Shown: positions 26,239 to 35,613, numbered from the stretch's first letter. The stretch is DNA of 37,893 nt from Nitrospirota bacterium (GCA_005887945.1 VBOL01000291.1:1-37893), one strand, 5' to 3'. Program-made: numbers and translations. Notes: generated from the sequence alone by a model not told the origin.

Positions 26239-26424
26239 CTATCGGATATTCACTCGTTTACCAACTGGAAAAGGCGTCACAGGCTTCTCCTCCATTTTGG
26301 CAAACTCCCGTTCCAACATGGCCCTGATGAAGCCACTAGTTGTGTACCCCTGCTGTTTTAGCTTATCGAGCTGGGTTTTGAGATCGACGGGTAACTGAAT
26401 CACGATTCGTACGAGATTTGGCAT
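26239..26424 (-). CDS. Small ribbon-helix-helix (CopG/Arc-like) protein
   Basis: 61 residues. VRIVIQLPVDLKTQL looks like the DNA-contacting beta strand plus helix 1, and TTSGFIRAMLEREFAK like the turn and helix 2 of the ribbon-helix-helix fold; members dimerise and repress transcription or serve as antitoxins. A basic tail (VGKRVNIR) follows. Strong ribosome site AGGGAG seven bases before the ATG. No toxin gene is adjacent, and the HD-GYP gene begins 45 bases downstream, so it may be the first gene and autoregulator of the polysaccharide operon (inference). Confidence 0.7.
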   Translation of the reverse strand: MPNLVRIVIQLPVDLKTQLDKLKQQGYTTSGFIRAMLEREFAKMEEKPVTPFPVGKRVNIR

Positions 26425-26685
26425 ACCCTCGCTCCCTTAAAAAAAATAGACACACATATGCTAAGCCAGCACGAGTGACTGCACATGCTATGCCTTGCTA
26501 GCAAGTGATGAAAGATGAATAAAATTGAGGTCTTATGCTATGAAACCTTCACTGGGAGCGACAGGAGAGACGAAAATCGCCTTGCAAGACGTGAAATGTG
26601 CACTTTTTCACTTGCTCGGATTCACCTGAAAATCAGCAACTGTGTTCCGGTAACGTAGGTCAACCCCATGCGGCCCAAACGGTGG
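26425..26685 (-). promoter_or_regulatory. 261-base intergenic region, candidate control region of the polysaccharide locus
   Basis: The longest gap in the window, more AT-rich than its surroundings, between the comEC stop and the ribbon-helix-helix gene. Directly visible: a perfect 12-base palindrome CTTGCTAGCAAG (26494-26505), a perfect CTTGCAAG (26581-26588), an inverted repeat GTGAAA (26591-26596) / TTTCAC (26606-26611), three copies of ATGCTA (26458, 26485, 26535; the last two extended to ATGCTATG and exactly 50 bases apart) and a run of eight T on the coding strand just before the ribosome site. I found no convincing sigma70 or sigma54 hexamer pair. Such palindromes would suit a dimeric regulator such as the adjacent ribbon-helix-helix protein. 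Confidence 0.4.
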
Positions 26686-29229
26686 TCAATGAGGGTCACG
26701 CCATTGATTCCAAATCCGAGCCCAGTTCACCTGTTCGCAGGCCCACAGACACGAGGCGCTATTCGTCGGCTGCCACAGCAACTCGCTCGCTCGATGTACG
26801 TGGAGCATCGCGTCAGAAACTGCCCCGGTAAACCACACCCCGCCGTCACGGTCGGTTCGTAACACCGTACTGCTTTCTGACGCGTAGGCATCGAGAACGT
26901 CCGCGGCCGGGTGTCTGTAGGGATTATGGCGACCAGCGGAAAATACGGCATACTGGGGATGCAACGATGCCAACCAGTCACGATTCAACGAGCTCACCGC
27001 CCCGTGATGAGGCACCTTGAGGACCTCGATCGGACCGTGAGATGGTGTGCGGGTCATTCGTGACAAGCCATCTCGCTCGACATCCGCAGCGAAGAGCATC
27101 GTATGATTACCACAAGTCAGACGCGTCACCACTGAACGATTATTCAACACATGTCCACCCACATGGTTATCGTGGAGCGGCACATCGAGTTGCTCGCCCG
27201 CTGGTGGGTTGAGGACCACCATCCGACAGGAACCGGACGACACGATCTCCTGTCCTTCTCTGGCTACCTGTTCTTGTAGCCCTTGATCGGCCAGTGACTG
27301 CTGCAATCGTCGATAGAACAGTTCTTCGCGGGTCTCTCCCGACCCCCAATAGCGCTTGACGATGAAATGACGGACCACCCAGGCAAGACCTCCGACATGA
27401 TCAAGTTGGGGATGTGTGCCAATGACATGGTCAATGGCATGAATCCCCCGGTTCCAGAGAAACGGAGCCACCACCCCACGGCCCATGTCGAACCGCTCAT
27501 ACGCCGCCCCTCCGTCGATCAACACCACCTGTCCATCAGGCAACTCAACGACCGCGCTATCACCTTGCCCGACGTCCAGAAACGTGACTCGGAAGTGATC
27601 CCCATCAAGAAAGATTCGTGGGGACCAGGCCCACCACAGCAATACCAATAATACTCCGGTGCTTGCTGCCAATCGGAACGCCGCGCGGCCCACTCGCTGC
27701 CACAGCAATACAAGACAGCCATAAAATAACACTATGGTGAGAGCGGAAGGGGCCGCGACATGCCATTCCCCTCCCGGTATCATCGATACCCGACGGATCG
27801 CAGCCACAAAGTACTCGAGGAACCACTGATTCAGCGAAGCCAGGGGCAGGATGGTTCCCCCAACCACGATCTGCCAAATTCCGGCACCAAGTCCGATCGG
27901 AACCAGCAGAATCCCCATCACGGGAACGGCCACCACATTGGTGAAAAGACCGAGCCAGGGCAATTGATTGAAATAGTACGCAACAAGAGGAAGGGTCACT
28001 ACGGTGACCACCCCGCTCATGACCACAGAGTCTCTCCCCCATCGGGCGCAGGTTTTCAGGAACGACGCCTCGTTCGGCAGCTCCACCAATTCAGCCGCGG
28101 TCGGCCAGGAGAACCACCCGGCAATGGCGATGACGGACAAAAATGAGAGCTGAAAGGAGATATCGAATAGCGCCTGAGGATCGTGCAGCAAAATCCCCAC
28201 CGCGGCGGCAGAGAGGGCATGGAACATACGGCGCTCCTGGCCGAGCCAGATCGCACTCAGCCCCACAGTCACCATCAGCAACGACCGCATCGTTGCCAGT
28301 TCTGCCCCGGCCAGGCAGGCATAGCCTGCGACAGGAAGGAGCGTACAGACAGCGGCCATGCGAGTCGGCGTGATTCTCCGAGACAGCGCAAGAAGCCAAT
28401 CGGCAGGCAACAGAATCATCGTCCATCTGACGACCGCGAAGATGAGCAGAGCGACGAGGCCCAAGTGGCTCCCTGAAATAGAAAGGAGATGGACCGTCCC
28501 GGTCACCATGAACTGATCACGCAGATCCGGGTCCAAATACCCTCGATCACCGATGATGATGCCCACATATAGTCCCAGTGCAGGCTGGGGAATGGTTTGC
28601 AACGCGGCAAGACGGATACTGCCTCTCCACCGATCAAATTGATTCCAAATCGCCCACCAGGCATGCGCACGCCCAGACTCAAGAAACTGCACTGCCCCGG
28701 ATCCGGTCACCGTGGCTATCGCATCAATCCCATGCCGCTCAAGATAGACCGCATAGTCGAACCCACCAGGATTCAATGACCCGCTTGGACGGCGCAACAT
28801 CCCTCGAAAGCGGACCCGATCGCCCTGGAAGAATATTCGTTCAGGAGTGCGCCAGGTCAGCCGGACACGTCTAGACGCTCCCGATGCATCGATAGAATCG
28901 TCCGACCTGATGATCATGACAAGTCTGTCTGGCGCCTGTTGCACGGGTGCCACGATTCGACCAGTCACCTCGATCACCGCATCGGACGACTGCTCGCCCA
29001 TCGGGTCATGGGCAGCCAGGTTGACGGCCACACTCCAATAGACGACTCCCACTAAAAGTGCTCCGTAAAACCACGTCGCTTGGCGGACGGAGAACCGATT
29101 GAGTCGTTCGAGGACGACGGTGCCTAGCGCAACGAGGAGGAGCAGGAACGACACGGACAGGGGGAAATAGGGAATCTGCGATCCGACGAGGAGCCCAGCG
29201 ATGAAGGCAACGGTGAGGGACGGCAGCAT
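26686..29229 (-). CDS. comEC: ComEC/Rec2-family DNA uptake channel protein
   Basis: 847 residues. Inner-membrane protein that carries single-stranded DNA into the cytoplasm during natural transformation. The order of domains is normal: two N-terminal hydrophobic helices, an OB-like soluble domain (DUF4131 type, with GRIVAPVQQAPDRLVM), the polytopic competence domain (GTVHLLSISGSHLGLVALL is the hallmark) and a C-terminal metallo-beta-lactamase-like domain from about residue 550 (FLDVGQGDSAVVELPDG, THPQLDHVGG, LFAADVE). The start ATG has GGGAGG close upstream. It lies 28 bases after glmM and probably shares its transcript. No other competence genes (comEA, pilus) are in the window, so activity cannot be inferred. 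Confidence 0.93.
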   Translation of the reverse strand: MLPSLTVAFIAGLLVGSQIPYFPLSVSFLLLLVALGTVVLERLNRFSVRQATWFYGALLVGVVYWSVAVNLAAHDPMGEQSSDAVIEVTGRIVAPVQQAPDRLVMIIRSDDSIDASGASRRVRLTWRTPERIFFQGDRVRFRGMLRRPSGSLNPGGFDYAVYLERHGIDAIATVTGSGAVQFLESGRAHAWWAIWNQFDRWRGSIRLAALQTIPQPALGLYVGIIIGDRGYLDPDLRDQFMVTGTVHLLSISGSHLGLVALLIFAVVRWTMILLPADWLLALSRRITPTRMAAVCTLLPVAGYACLAGAELATMRSLLMVTVGLSAIWLGQERRMFHALSAAAVGILLHDPQALFDISFQLSFLSVIAIAGWFSWPTAAELVELPNEASFLKTCARWGRDSVVMSGVVTVVTLPLVAYYFNQLPWLGLFTNVVAVPVMGILLVPIGLGAGIWQIVVGGTILPLASLNQWFLEYFVAAIRRVSMIPGGEWHVAAPSALTIVLFYGCLVLLWQRVGRAAFRLAASTGVLLVLLWWAWSPRIFLDGDHFRVTFLDVGQGDSAVVELPDGQVVLIDGGAAYERFDMGRGVVAPFLWNRGIHAIDHVIGTHPQLDHVGGLAWVVRHFIVKRYWGSGETREELFYRRLQQSLADQGLQEQVAREGQEIVSSGSCRMVVLNPPAGEQLDVPLHDNHVGGHVLNNRSVVTRLTCGNHTMLFAADVERDGLSRMTRTPSHGPIEVLKVPHHGAVSSLNRDWLASLHPQYAVFSAGRHNPYRHPAADVLDAYASESSTVLRTDRDGGVWFTGAVSDAMLHVHRASELLWQPTNSASCLWACEQVNWARIWNQWRDPH

Positions 29230-29257
29230 GAGCCTCCCTCAATGGGGGGCGACGACT

Positions 29258-30607
29258 CTAACCCAGATGAATCTTGACGACGTCGACAAGATGATTGGCC
29301 ACTTCACGAATCTGGTCATCTCGCTCACCCTCGACCATCACCCGCAAGAGCGGTTCGGTCCCGGAGTAGCGTACCAACACGCGTCCGCTGCCGTTGAGAC
29401 GCTGTTCACTTTCTTGGATCGCGCGTTGGAGTTCGGGGACTGTGTCGAGGTTCGGCTTCTTCGTCACATTCACGTTGAGTAATACTTGTGGCACCGCCGT
29501 CATGGCTTGGGCCAACTCGGACAAGGGCTTCTCCGTTCGCTTCATCAGCGACAAGATTTGCAACGCTGAAATCAAGCCGTCCCCGGTCGTATTATGATCC
29601 AGGAAAATGAAATGCCCCGACTGCTCCCCTCCAAAGTTATATCCCTCGGCCAACATCCGTTCGAGCAGATATCTGTCACCGACGGCAGTCCGCGCGAAGA
29701 CGATACCCGCTTTGGTCATGGCAAGCTCCAATCCGAAATTGCTCATGACGGTCCCCACCACCGTCTGCTTCGCCAGTTGCCCTTGGCGATGAATATCGAG
29801 CGCCAACATCGCCATAATATGATCGCCGTCCACGACGCGTCCCTGTTCGCAGACGAAGATGGCGCGATAGGCATCCCCGTCCAGCGCCACTCCGAGATGA
29901 GCCCCGTGCTCGCGGACCGCCTTCTGCAGCAATGCGGGATGCACCGCGCCACAGCCGGCATTGATATTCATCCCGTCCGGCTTATTGCCGATCACTTCGA
30001 CCTTCGCCCCGAGTTCGCGCAACACCGTTGGCGCGACCTTATAGGCTGCGCCATTGGCACAATCGACCACCACGTTGATCCCCTGAAAGTCCAGCTCCTT
30101 CGGGAGAGACCGTTTGACGAACTCGATGTAACGCCCCTCGGCATCATCGATTCGATAGGCTTTCCCGATGGCGTCGGCCGTCGGCCTTAGATGGGCAATC
30201 TCGTTCGAGACGATGAGCCTCTCAATGCGAGATTCCATCTCATCGGGCAGCTTGAACCCGTCGTTGGAGAAAAACTTGATGCCGTTATCCTGGTAGGGAT
30301 TATGCGAGGCTGAGATCACCACCCCTGCATCGGCACGAAGGCTCCTCGTCAAGAATGCAATCGCCGGCGTCGGCATCGGACCGACCAGCAACACATCGAC
30401 ACCCATCGAGCAAATCCCCGAGGTCAACGCCGACTCCAACATATAGCCGGAGATGCGGGTGTCCTTGCCGATCACGATCTGATGGCGTCCGGATCGGCGC
30501 ATAAACAAATGTGCCGCGGCTCGACCCAGTTGCATCGCTATTTCGCTGGTCATCGGATCGAGATTAGCGACCCCTCGGACCCCATCGGTACCGAACAATT
30601 TACGCAT
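29258..30607 (-). CDS. glmM: Phosphoglucosamine mutase with Tyr in the metal-binding loop
   Basis: Converts glucosamine-6-phosphate to glucosamine-1-phosphate for UDP-GlcNAc synthesis (peptidoglycan, lipid A and the WecA substrate). 449 residues, full length. Seen: [12 protein letters not shown] at the start, the phosphoserine loop [11 protein letters not shown] with Ser101, GEQSGH (sugar-binding loop) and [12 protein letters not shown] (phosphate-binding loop). The metal loop reads DGDAYR (243-248); the family has DGDxDR, with three Asp ligands to Mg2+. Here the third is Tyr247 (codon TAT at 29869-29867), one base from GAT. The enzyme is normally essential, so this is either a sequence error or an unusual variant. 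Start overlaps the end of folP by eight bases. Confidence 0.95.
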   Translation of the reverse strand: MRKLFGTDGVRGVANLDPMTSEIAMQLGRAAAHLFMRRSGRHQIVIGKDTRISGYMLESALTSGICSMGVDVLLVGPMPTPAIAFLTRSLRADAGVVISASHNPYQDNGIKFFSNDGFKLPDEMESRIERLIVSNEIAHLRPTADAIGKAYRIDDAEGRYIEFVKRSLPKELDFQGINVVVDCANGAAYKVAPTVLRELGAKVEVIGNKPDGMNINAGCGAVHPALLQKAVREHGAHLGVALDGDAYRAIFVCEQGRVVDGDHIMAMLALDIHRQGQLAKQTVVGTVMSNFGLELAMTKAGIVFARTAVGDRYLLERMLAEGYNFGGEQSGHFIFLDHNTTGDGLISALQILSLMKRTEKPLSELAQAMTAVPQVLLNVNVTKKPNLDTVPELQRAIQESEQRLNGSGRVLVRYSGTEPLLRVMVEGERDDQIREVANHLVDVVKIHLG

Positions 30608-31496
30608 GTTGTGCTTTCATGGAAACGGTCGTCTGTCGATTAATCGCCGCTGTCACCTGCACCACATCCTTCATCGCCCTCACGTCGTGGACGCGAAGGA
30701 TTCCAGCCCCACGATCCACTGCCATCGCCACCGCCGCCGCCGTACCCCATTGCCGCTCCTGTACAGGACGATCCACGAGCTGCCCGAGGAATGCTTTCTG
30801 TGAGACACCGACCAACAATGGACATTCAAACTGCGCGAAATGGCGCAATTGGGCTAACAGCGTAAGGTTATGTACCAGCAGCTTACCAAATCCGATACCC
30901 GGATCAAGAATGATTTGTCTTCGTACAATGCCATGTGCCATCGCGAAACGGATTCGTTCCTCGAAAAAATCTGAGATCTCGCCGACCACATCGTCGTAGC
31001 GGGGGGCCTGTTGCATCGTACGCGGCGTACCGTACATATGCATCAGAACGATTCCGGCTCCCGTTCTGGCGACCACATCGACTATGGCGGGGTCGCCCCG
31101 TAAAGCCGTGACATCGTTTACGAGAACCGCCCCCGCGTCGAGGGCCGCGCGTGCAACAGCAGCTTTTGAGGTATCGATTGAGACTGGAACGGTGACGGCT
31201 TTTACAACTGCCGTCACAACGGGAATCGCACGACGACGCTCTTCTGCCTCGTTCACGACATCGGCACCGGGACGCGTCGACTCTGCGCCGACATCCAACA
31301 GATCCGCCCCTTCTTCTACTAACCGGACAGCATGGGCCACAGCGGCTTCTGCATCCAAATAGCGGCCACCGTCGAAGAACGAATCCGGCGTCACATTCAC
31401 TACGCCCATAATTAACGGTCGGTCGGGGAATTCGATCAGCCGATCTTTCGCCTGTCGTGTCAATGTCCTCGGTTCTAACACCAAACGTGCCTCCAT
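30600..31496 (-). CDS. folP: Dihydropteroate synthase
   Basis: Joins p-aminobenzoate to 6-hydroxymethyl-7,8-dihydropterin pyrophosphate in folate synthesis; sulfonamide target. 298 residues from the ATG at 31496; a GTG at 31559 would add 21 residues with no family similarity. TIM-barrel motifs: [15 protein letters not shown] (30-44), [11 protein letters not shown] (68-78), [10 protein letters not shown] (106-115), DPGIGFGK (198-205) and RVHDV (268-272). The pterin-site loop reads SQK (232-234) where most members have SRK, one base away (CAG versus CGG). Separated from ftsH by 171 bases containing two hairpins, so it may start a new transcript with glmM and comEC. Confidence 0.93.
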   Translation of the reverse strand: MEARLVLEPRTLTRQAKDRLIEFPDRPLIMGVVNVTPDSFFDGGRYLDAEAAVAHAVRLVEEGADLLDVGAESTRPGADVVNEAEERRRAIPVVTAVVKAVTVPVSIDTSKAAVARAALDAGAVLVNDVTALRGDPAIVDVVARTGAGIVLMHMYGTPRTMQQAPRYDDVVGEISDFFEERIRFAMAHGIVRRQIILDPGIGFGKLLVHNLTLLAQLRHFAQFECPLLVGVSQKAFLGQLVDRPVQERQWGTAAAVAMAVDRGAGILRVHDVRAMKDVVQVTAAINRQTTVSMKAQHA

Positions 31497-31571
31497 ATGA
31501 GGTATCCGCCACGCGACACAAGACCGCCACCTATCGTGGCCGTATAGGGTACACGTCACAACACACCACTC

Positions 31572-31593
31572 GCGAGAAGGACTCCCTTCTCGC
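31572..31593 (-). terminator. Hairpin between ftsH and folP (second)
   Basis: Perfect 9-base stem GCGAGAAGG / CCTTCTCGC with a 4-base loop (ACTC on the plus strand), 74 bases beyond the ftsH stop. Strong structure but followed on the minus strand by GAGTGGTGTG, not a T-run, so intrinsic termination is uncertain. Confidence 0.45.
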
Positions 31594-31616
31594 CTATCGT
31601 CTTTCAGATGTACTGC

Positions 31617-31651
31617 CCCGGGACTCCAATGCCCTGAAATGGTGTCCCGGG
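31617..31651 (-). terminator. Hairpin just after ftsH (first)
   Basis: Inverted repeat CCCGGGAC (31617-31624) / GTCCCGGG (31644-31651), continued after one T-T mismatch by CCA (626-628) / TGG (640-642). It begins 16 bases past the ftsH stop, the usual place for a terminator or mRNA-stabilising structure, but lacks a T-run. It could also be a small repeat unit. Confidence 0.45.
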
Positions 31652-31667
31652 ACCAACGATGCAGAAT

Positions 31668-33479
31668 TTAGGCAGGAACCGCTTGAGATGTGGACTGCAT
31701 GATGATGTGATCAATATCAGGCCCGTCGAGCACTTCTTTCTCCAAGAGTGCTTCCGCCAAACCCTTCAGACTGGCCATGTTTTCCGTGAGCAGCCGCTTC
31801 GCCCGCTCATAGTTTTCCGTCACAAGCCGTTTAACTTCCTGGTCGATCTCCATGGCTATTTGATCACTGAAGTCGCGCTGGCTCCCGAGCTCTCGCCCAA
31901 GAAAAACCTGTTCGTTTTGTTTGCCGAACGTCAGGGGGCCCATCTTTTCGCTCATGCCCCATTCACAGACCATCTTCCTCGCGAGATCCGTCGCCCGCTC
32001 GAGATCGTTCCCCGCTCCAGTCGTCATGTCCTTCAAGACCAACTCTTCCGCTACACGCCCTCCCATGAGGATGGCGAGTTGATTGTACAAATACACCTTC
32101 GAATAGCCATGCCGGTCATCGGTGGGGAGCTGCATCGTCACGCCCAAGGCACGGCCCCGAGGAATAATCGTCACTTTATGCACGGGATCCGTTCCAGGAA
32201 TCAGCTTGGCGATCAGCGCGTGCCCGGCTTCATGATAGGCCGTCGTCCGTTTCTCCTCGTCGCTCAAGATCAGACTCTTCCGTTCAGCCCCCATCAGCAC
32301 TTTGTCTTTGGCCATCTCGAAGTCGATGACTTCCACTTCCTTCTTGTTTAGTCTCGCAGCCCAGAGTGCCGCTTCGTTGACCAAGTTCTCCAGGTCGGCC
32401 CCTGAAAATCCCGGCGTGCCGCGTGCGATTTTTTCCAGCTCCACATTTGTCGCGATCGGAACTTTCTTCGTGTGCACCTTGAGAATTTCAGCACGGCCAC
32501 GCAAATCCGGTCGATTGACCACGACTTGCCGATCAAAACGCCCCGGTCTGAGCAAGGCAGGGTCGAGGACATCCGGCCTGTTGGTCGCAGCGACCAAGAT
32601 CACACCTTCTGTCGTATCAAATCCATCCATCTCAACGAGCAATTGATTGAGTGTCTGTTCACGCTCGTCATGACCTCCGCCCAACCCTGCTCCACGAAGC
32701 CGACCAACGGCATCGATTTCGTCGATAAAGATAATGCAGGGAGCATGTTTTTTCCCTTGCTCGAAGAGATCGCGAACACGGGACGCTCCGACGCCGACAA
32801 ACATTTCCACGAAATCCGATCCGCTGATACTGAAAAACGGTACACTGGCTTCACCGGCAATGGCCTTGGCCAGCAGCGTTTTCCCTGTACCGGGAGGACC
32901 GACGATCAAGACACCCTTGGGAATGCGGCCGCCGAGCTTTTGGAACTTGCGCGGATCCTTAAGAAACTCGATGATCTCGAGCACTTCGTCCTTGGCTTCA
33001 TCGATACCTGCAACGTCAGAGAACATCACCTTCTTACGCTCCTCCGTCAGCAGACGAGCACGGCTCTTCCCGAATGAGAGCGCCTTATTGCCCCCCATCT
33101 GCATTTGCCGCATCAAGAAGAACCACAACCCCAGGAACAGTACAAACGGCCCCCAGGTCACAAGGAACGTAATGTACCAAGGGCTTTCATCCGGTGGCTT
33201 CGCCTCAATCTGCACCCCCCGATCCCGCAAGACCTGCACCAATTCAGGATATTCCACCGAGTAGGTTCGAATACGGGTCTTGTCTTTCAGGACGGCGCTG
33301 ATGTGGCTGGCTTTGATGATGACCCGCTCGACCTCTCCCTTGTCGAGTTTGGTCATGAACTCGCTAAAAATCACATCTTCTTCAGGCTCATGATGCGGCA
33401 CGCTGAACAGGTTGAACAGCAAAATCATGAAGAGGCCAACGACGACCCAGAAAAGTATATTCTTTGTCCTGGAATTCAT
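31668..33479 (-). CDS. ftsH: ATP-dependent zinc metalloprotease FtsH
   Basis: Membrane-anchored hexameric AAA+ protease that degrades unfolded membrane proteins and selected regulators. 603 residues. TM1 about 7-24, a periplasmic domain, TM2 about 104-124, then the AAA domain with Walker A GPPGTGKT (194-201), pore motif MFVGVG (226-231), Walker B IIFIDE (249-254) and the second region of homology [21 protein letters not shown] (split around 298-318). Zinc site HEAGH (416-420) and a C-terminal leucine-rich coiled coil. GRLRGAG replaces the common GRQRGAG, a minor change. AAGGAG lies seven bases before the ATG, and a sigma70-like promoter is visible about 60 bases upstream. Confidence 0.97.
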   Translation of the reverse strand: MNSRTKNILFWVVVGLFMILLFNLFSVPHHEPEEDVIFSEFMTKLDKGEVERVIIKASHISAVLKDKTRIRTYSVEYPELVQVLRDRGVQIEAKPPDESPWYITFLVTWGPFVLFLGLWFFLMRQMQMGGNKALSFGKSRARLLTEERKKVMFSDVAGIDEAKDEVLEIIEFLKDPRKFQKLGGRIPKGVLIVGPPGTGKTLLAKAIAGEASVPFFSISGSDFVEMFVGVGASRVRDLFEQGKKHAPCIIFIDEIDAVGRLRGAGLGGGHDEREQTLNQLLVEMDGFDTTEGVILVAATNRPDVLDPALLRPGRFDRQVVVNRPDLRGRAEILKVHTKKVPIATNVELEKIARGTPGFSGADLENLVNEAALWAARLNKKEVEVIDFEMAKDKVLMGAERKSLILSDEEKRTTAYHEAGHALIAKLIPGTDPVHKVTIIPRGRALGVTMQLPTDDRHGYSKVYLYNQLAILMGGRVAEELVLKDMTTGAGNDLERATDLARKMVCEWGMSEKMGPLTFGKQNEQVFLGRELGSQRDFSDQIAMEIDQEVKRLVTENYERAKRLLTENMASLKGLAEALLEKEVLDGPDIDHIIMQSTSQAVPA

Positions 33480-33536
33480 CCAGTTCTCCTTGTGGATGGC
33501 ACGCTCAAACGGTCAGAAAAACCGCGAACGTGAGTA

Positions 33537-33566
33537 ATGTTACCACAGGTGCATTCATACTGACAA
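33537..33566 (-). promoter_or_regulatory. Candidate sigma70 promoter for ftsH
   Basis: On the minus strand TTGTCA (33566-33561, five of six to the -35 consensus) and TAACAT (33542-33537, four of six to the -10) are separated by 18 bases in the 103-base gap between hpt and ftsH. The transcript would have a leader of about 50 bases before the ATG at 33479. Seen by eye only; no experimental or comparative support. Confidence 0.4.
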
Positions 33567-33582
33567 CCGTGTGGCCAAAGCC

Positions 33583-34122
33583 TTACTCTTGATCTCCCTC
33601 CATATCCAAGACAGCCAGATAGGGAAGGTTCCGGTACTTCTGCTGGTAATCGAGCCCATACCCGACCACATACTTATTCGGAATCTTGAACCCCACATAG
33701 TCGATGGCGACATTGATGGTCCGACGATCTGGCTTACTCAGTAAGGTGCAGATTTTAATCGACCGAGGCTTCTTTTTCGCCAAGGTCTTGACCAAGTGTT
33801 GGGCCGTCAGTCCGGAATCGACGATGTCTTCCACCAGCAAGACGTCTTTACCCTTGATGTCCTCGGTCAGCTCGGTCACCATTTTAACCTTGCCGGATGT
33901 TTTTGTCCGAGACCCGTCACTCGTCACCATAAGAAAGTCGACCCGCATGGGAATTCTGATTGCGCGAGCCAAATCAGCATAGAAGGCATAGGCCCCCTTC
34001 AACACTCCCACCAAGACGAAATCCTTCCCTGTATAATCGGTCGTGATCTGCTTGCCCAGCTCGCGAATCCGGGCATGCATTTCTTCCTGCGTCACGATCG
34101 GCCGACCGAAGATCCGTTCCAT
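33583..34122 (-). CDS. hpt: Hypoxanthine phosphoribosyltransferase
   Basis: Purine salvage: joins PRPP with hypoxanthine or guanine to give IMP or GMP. 179 residues, normal for the bacterial enzyme. The PRPP-binding motif LLVEDIVDSGLTAQHL lies at 95-110, with VGVLKGAYAFYADL (38-51) as the pyrophosphate loop region and VGFKIPNKYVVGYGLDY near the end for the base. GAGGGAG precedes the ATG. It is six bases after tilS, an arrangement (tilS-hpt-ftsH) widely seen in bacteria, which supports the assignment. Confidence 0.96.
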   Translation of the reverse strand: MERIFGRPIVTQEEMHARIRELGKQITTDYTGKDFVLVGVLKGAYAFYADLARAIRIPMRVDFLMVTSDGSRTKTSGKVKMVTELTEDIKGKDVLLVEDIVDSGLTAQHLVKTLAKKKPRSIKICTLLSKPDRRTINVAIDYVGFKIPNKYVVGYGLDYQQKYRNLPYLAVLDMEGDQE

Positions 34123-34128
34123 GCTCCC

Positions 34129-35613
34129 TCACTCCTTCTCTGACACCTGGTTGGTCACCGAAACAACCAAACAACGTGTCGTCCTACCACAAACGACGAA
34201 GCGCTCATCTTGCCGCATTCCCACTATCCAGAGAATTCCCTCGGGCGCCACCAATAATGGAACATTCCCACGTTCGTGTCGAGGAACCTTCCTATCGATA
34301 AAGAAATCCTGCAGCTTCTTGCGCTTCCCCTTCATCCCATGGGGAGAGAATCGATCGCCGGCTTGCCAAGCCCGAACCGACAATGGCTCCGAAAACCGGT
34401 CAGCATCGAACAATACTAGTCCTTGAGAAGGAGCCCTGCCCATCTCCTCGGCAGCACGACGAGTCATGAGTTGTACCTGAATTTGCTGATTCGTTCTAGC
34501 CCAATAAACCGTTGAAGGTACTGGAAGCGGCAGGACCTCCCTCTTCCTTTGCCCTGAACCAGTCTCATGCTCGTGACCTCCTCCTGCACTTCGGCTAAAT
34601 CGCACCGACCCCTGATCTAGAGTCACGAGGACCTGCTTCAAAGACAGCCGGGCCCCGCTCCTTCCCTTGAGGAAGACACGGCGAACTGACTCCACTACGC
34701 GGAGGCTGCTGGCGCGCCCCACTTCTTCGTAGGTCCGCAGGATTGACCGAACGAGACGCCGCTGAAGCGCAACCGGCAACTCGATGAGGGCCTGGCGACC
34801 GACTCGTTGCACGCCTCTGGACTCATGGCTGACACGTGTGCGCACCAGCTCATTTGTAATTTGCTCCAGGTATTGTTCGTCCTCGCGTAGCAAGTCCGCC
34901 TGCCGCTGTAACACACGAACGGCAGCCGGCGTCAACCCCGTGATGACAGGAAGGAGTTCCTTCCTGATCCGATTGCGATGATAGAGCGGCTTCTCATTGC
35001 TCGAATCACGACGATAGGTCAGCCCCTCATGATCCAAATATGCCACCACTTCCTCGCGGGTGGCTGCGAGAAGAGGACGAATAATCCTGTCTTCACGGGC
35101 GTATGGCATCCCGGCTAACCCTGCCATTCCCGCCCCCCGCAACAGCCACATGAGCACCGTTTCCGCCTGGTCATTGGCGGTATGACCGACCGCAATACAG
35201 TCCGCCCCTACCTCGTGAGCCAATTGCTTCATGAAGTCATAGCGCGCGTCGCGGGCCGCGGCTTGAAGCGATGAGCGCTGTCGTCGCTTGACCAGCTTGG
35301 GTCGATGAATGACAAGAGACAGCTGTCGTTCCCGGCAGAAGGTTTTGAGAAACGACTCGTCACCGTCGGACTCCACTCCGCGCAGCCCATAGTTACAATG
35401 GACCGCTGTTAGCCTGAGCCGCCAGGAGGAGGCCAGGTGGTGGAGGAGAGACAACAACGCGACCGAGTCGGGCCCGCCCGACACCGCCACGAGCAGGTGC
35501 TGACCGGGAATAAACAGCTGGTGCTCACGCACCGTTCGAACAAGATGGGTCAACAACGCCGGTCGTGCGAAGGACCTGGATGACGGCCTCAGGACCGTAG
35601 TCTCAAGGGCCAT
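34129..35613 (-). CDS. tilS: tRNA(Ile)-lysidine synthetase
   Basis: Modifies C34 of the CAU-anticodon tRNA(Ile) to lysidine so that it reads AUA. 494 residues, with the N-terminal PP-loop domain (AVSGGPDSVALL, loop Ser45-Ser50), GHTANDQAETVLMWLLRG in the same domain and RNRIRKELLPV, which marks the TilS group. A middle region (about 225-330) and a C-terminal domain with WQAGDRFSPHGMKGKRKKLQ split about 410-435, typical of the long form. The stretch around 345-365 is rich in Gly, Ser, Glu and Arg and probably a linker. Starts two bases after the ribF stop; strongly coupled operon position. Confidence 0.94.
   Translation of the reverse strand: MALETTVLRPSSRSFARPALLTHLVRTVREHQLFIPGQHLLVAVSGGPDSVALLSLLHHLASSWRLRLTAVHCNYGLRGVESDGDESFLKTFCRERQLSLVIHRPKLVKRRQRSSLQAAARDARYDFMKQLAHEVGADCIAVGHTANDQAETVLMWLLRGAGMAGLAGMPYAREDRIIRPLLAATREEVVAYLDHEGLTYRRDSSNEKPLYHRNRIRKELLPVITGLTPAAVRVLQRQADLLREDEQYLEQITNELVRTRVSHESRGVQRVGRQALIELPVALQRRLVRSILRTYEEVGRASSLRVVESVRRVFLKGRSGARLSLKQVLVTLDQGSVRFSRSAGGGHEHETGSGQRKREVLPLPVPSTVYWARTNQQIQVQLMTRRAAEEMGRAPSQGLVLFDADRFSEPLSVRAWQAGDRFSPHGMKGKRKKLQDFFIDRKVPRHERGNVPLLVAPEGILWIVGMRQDERFVVCGRTTRCLVVSVTNQVSEKE

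Noticed and set aside
26239-26424. Toxin-antitoxin pair with the ribbon-helix-helix protein
   Set aside because: Neither neighbour is a small toxin-like gene; the next genes are comEC and the HD-GYP gene.
26425-26685. Sigma54 promoter ahead of the polysaccharide genes
   Set aside because: No GG-N10-GC pair with the expected context was found on the minus strand.
27400-27430. Loss of the metallo-beta-lactamase site in ComEC (THPQLDH)
   Set aside because: The outer His and the Asp-His pair remain, and ComEC proteins vary at the inner position, so it is not clearly abnormal.
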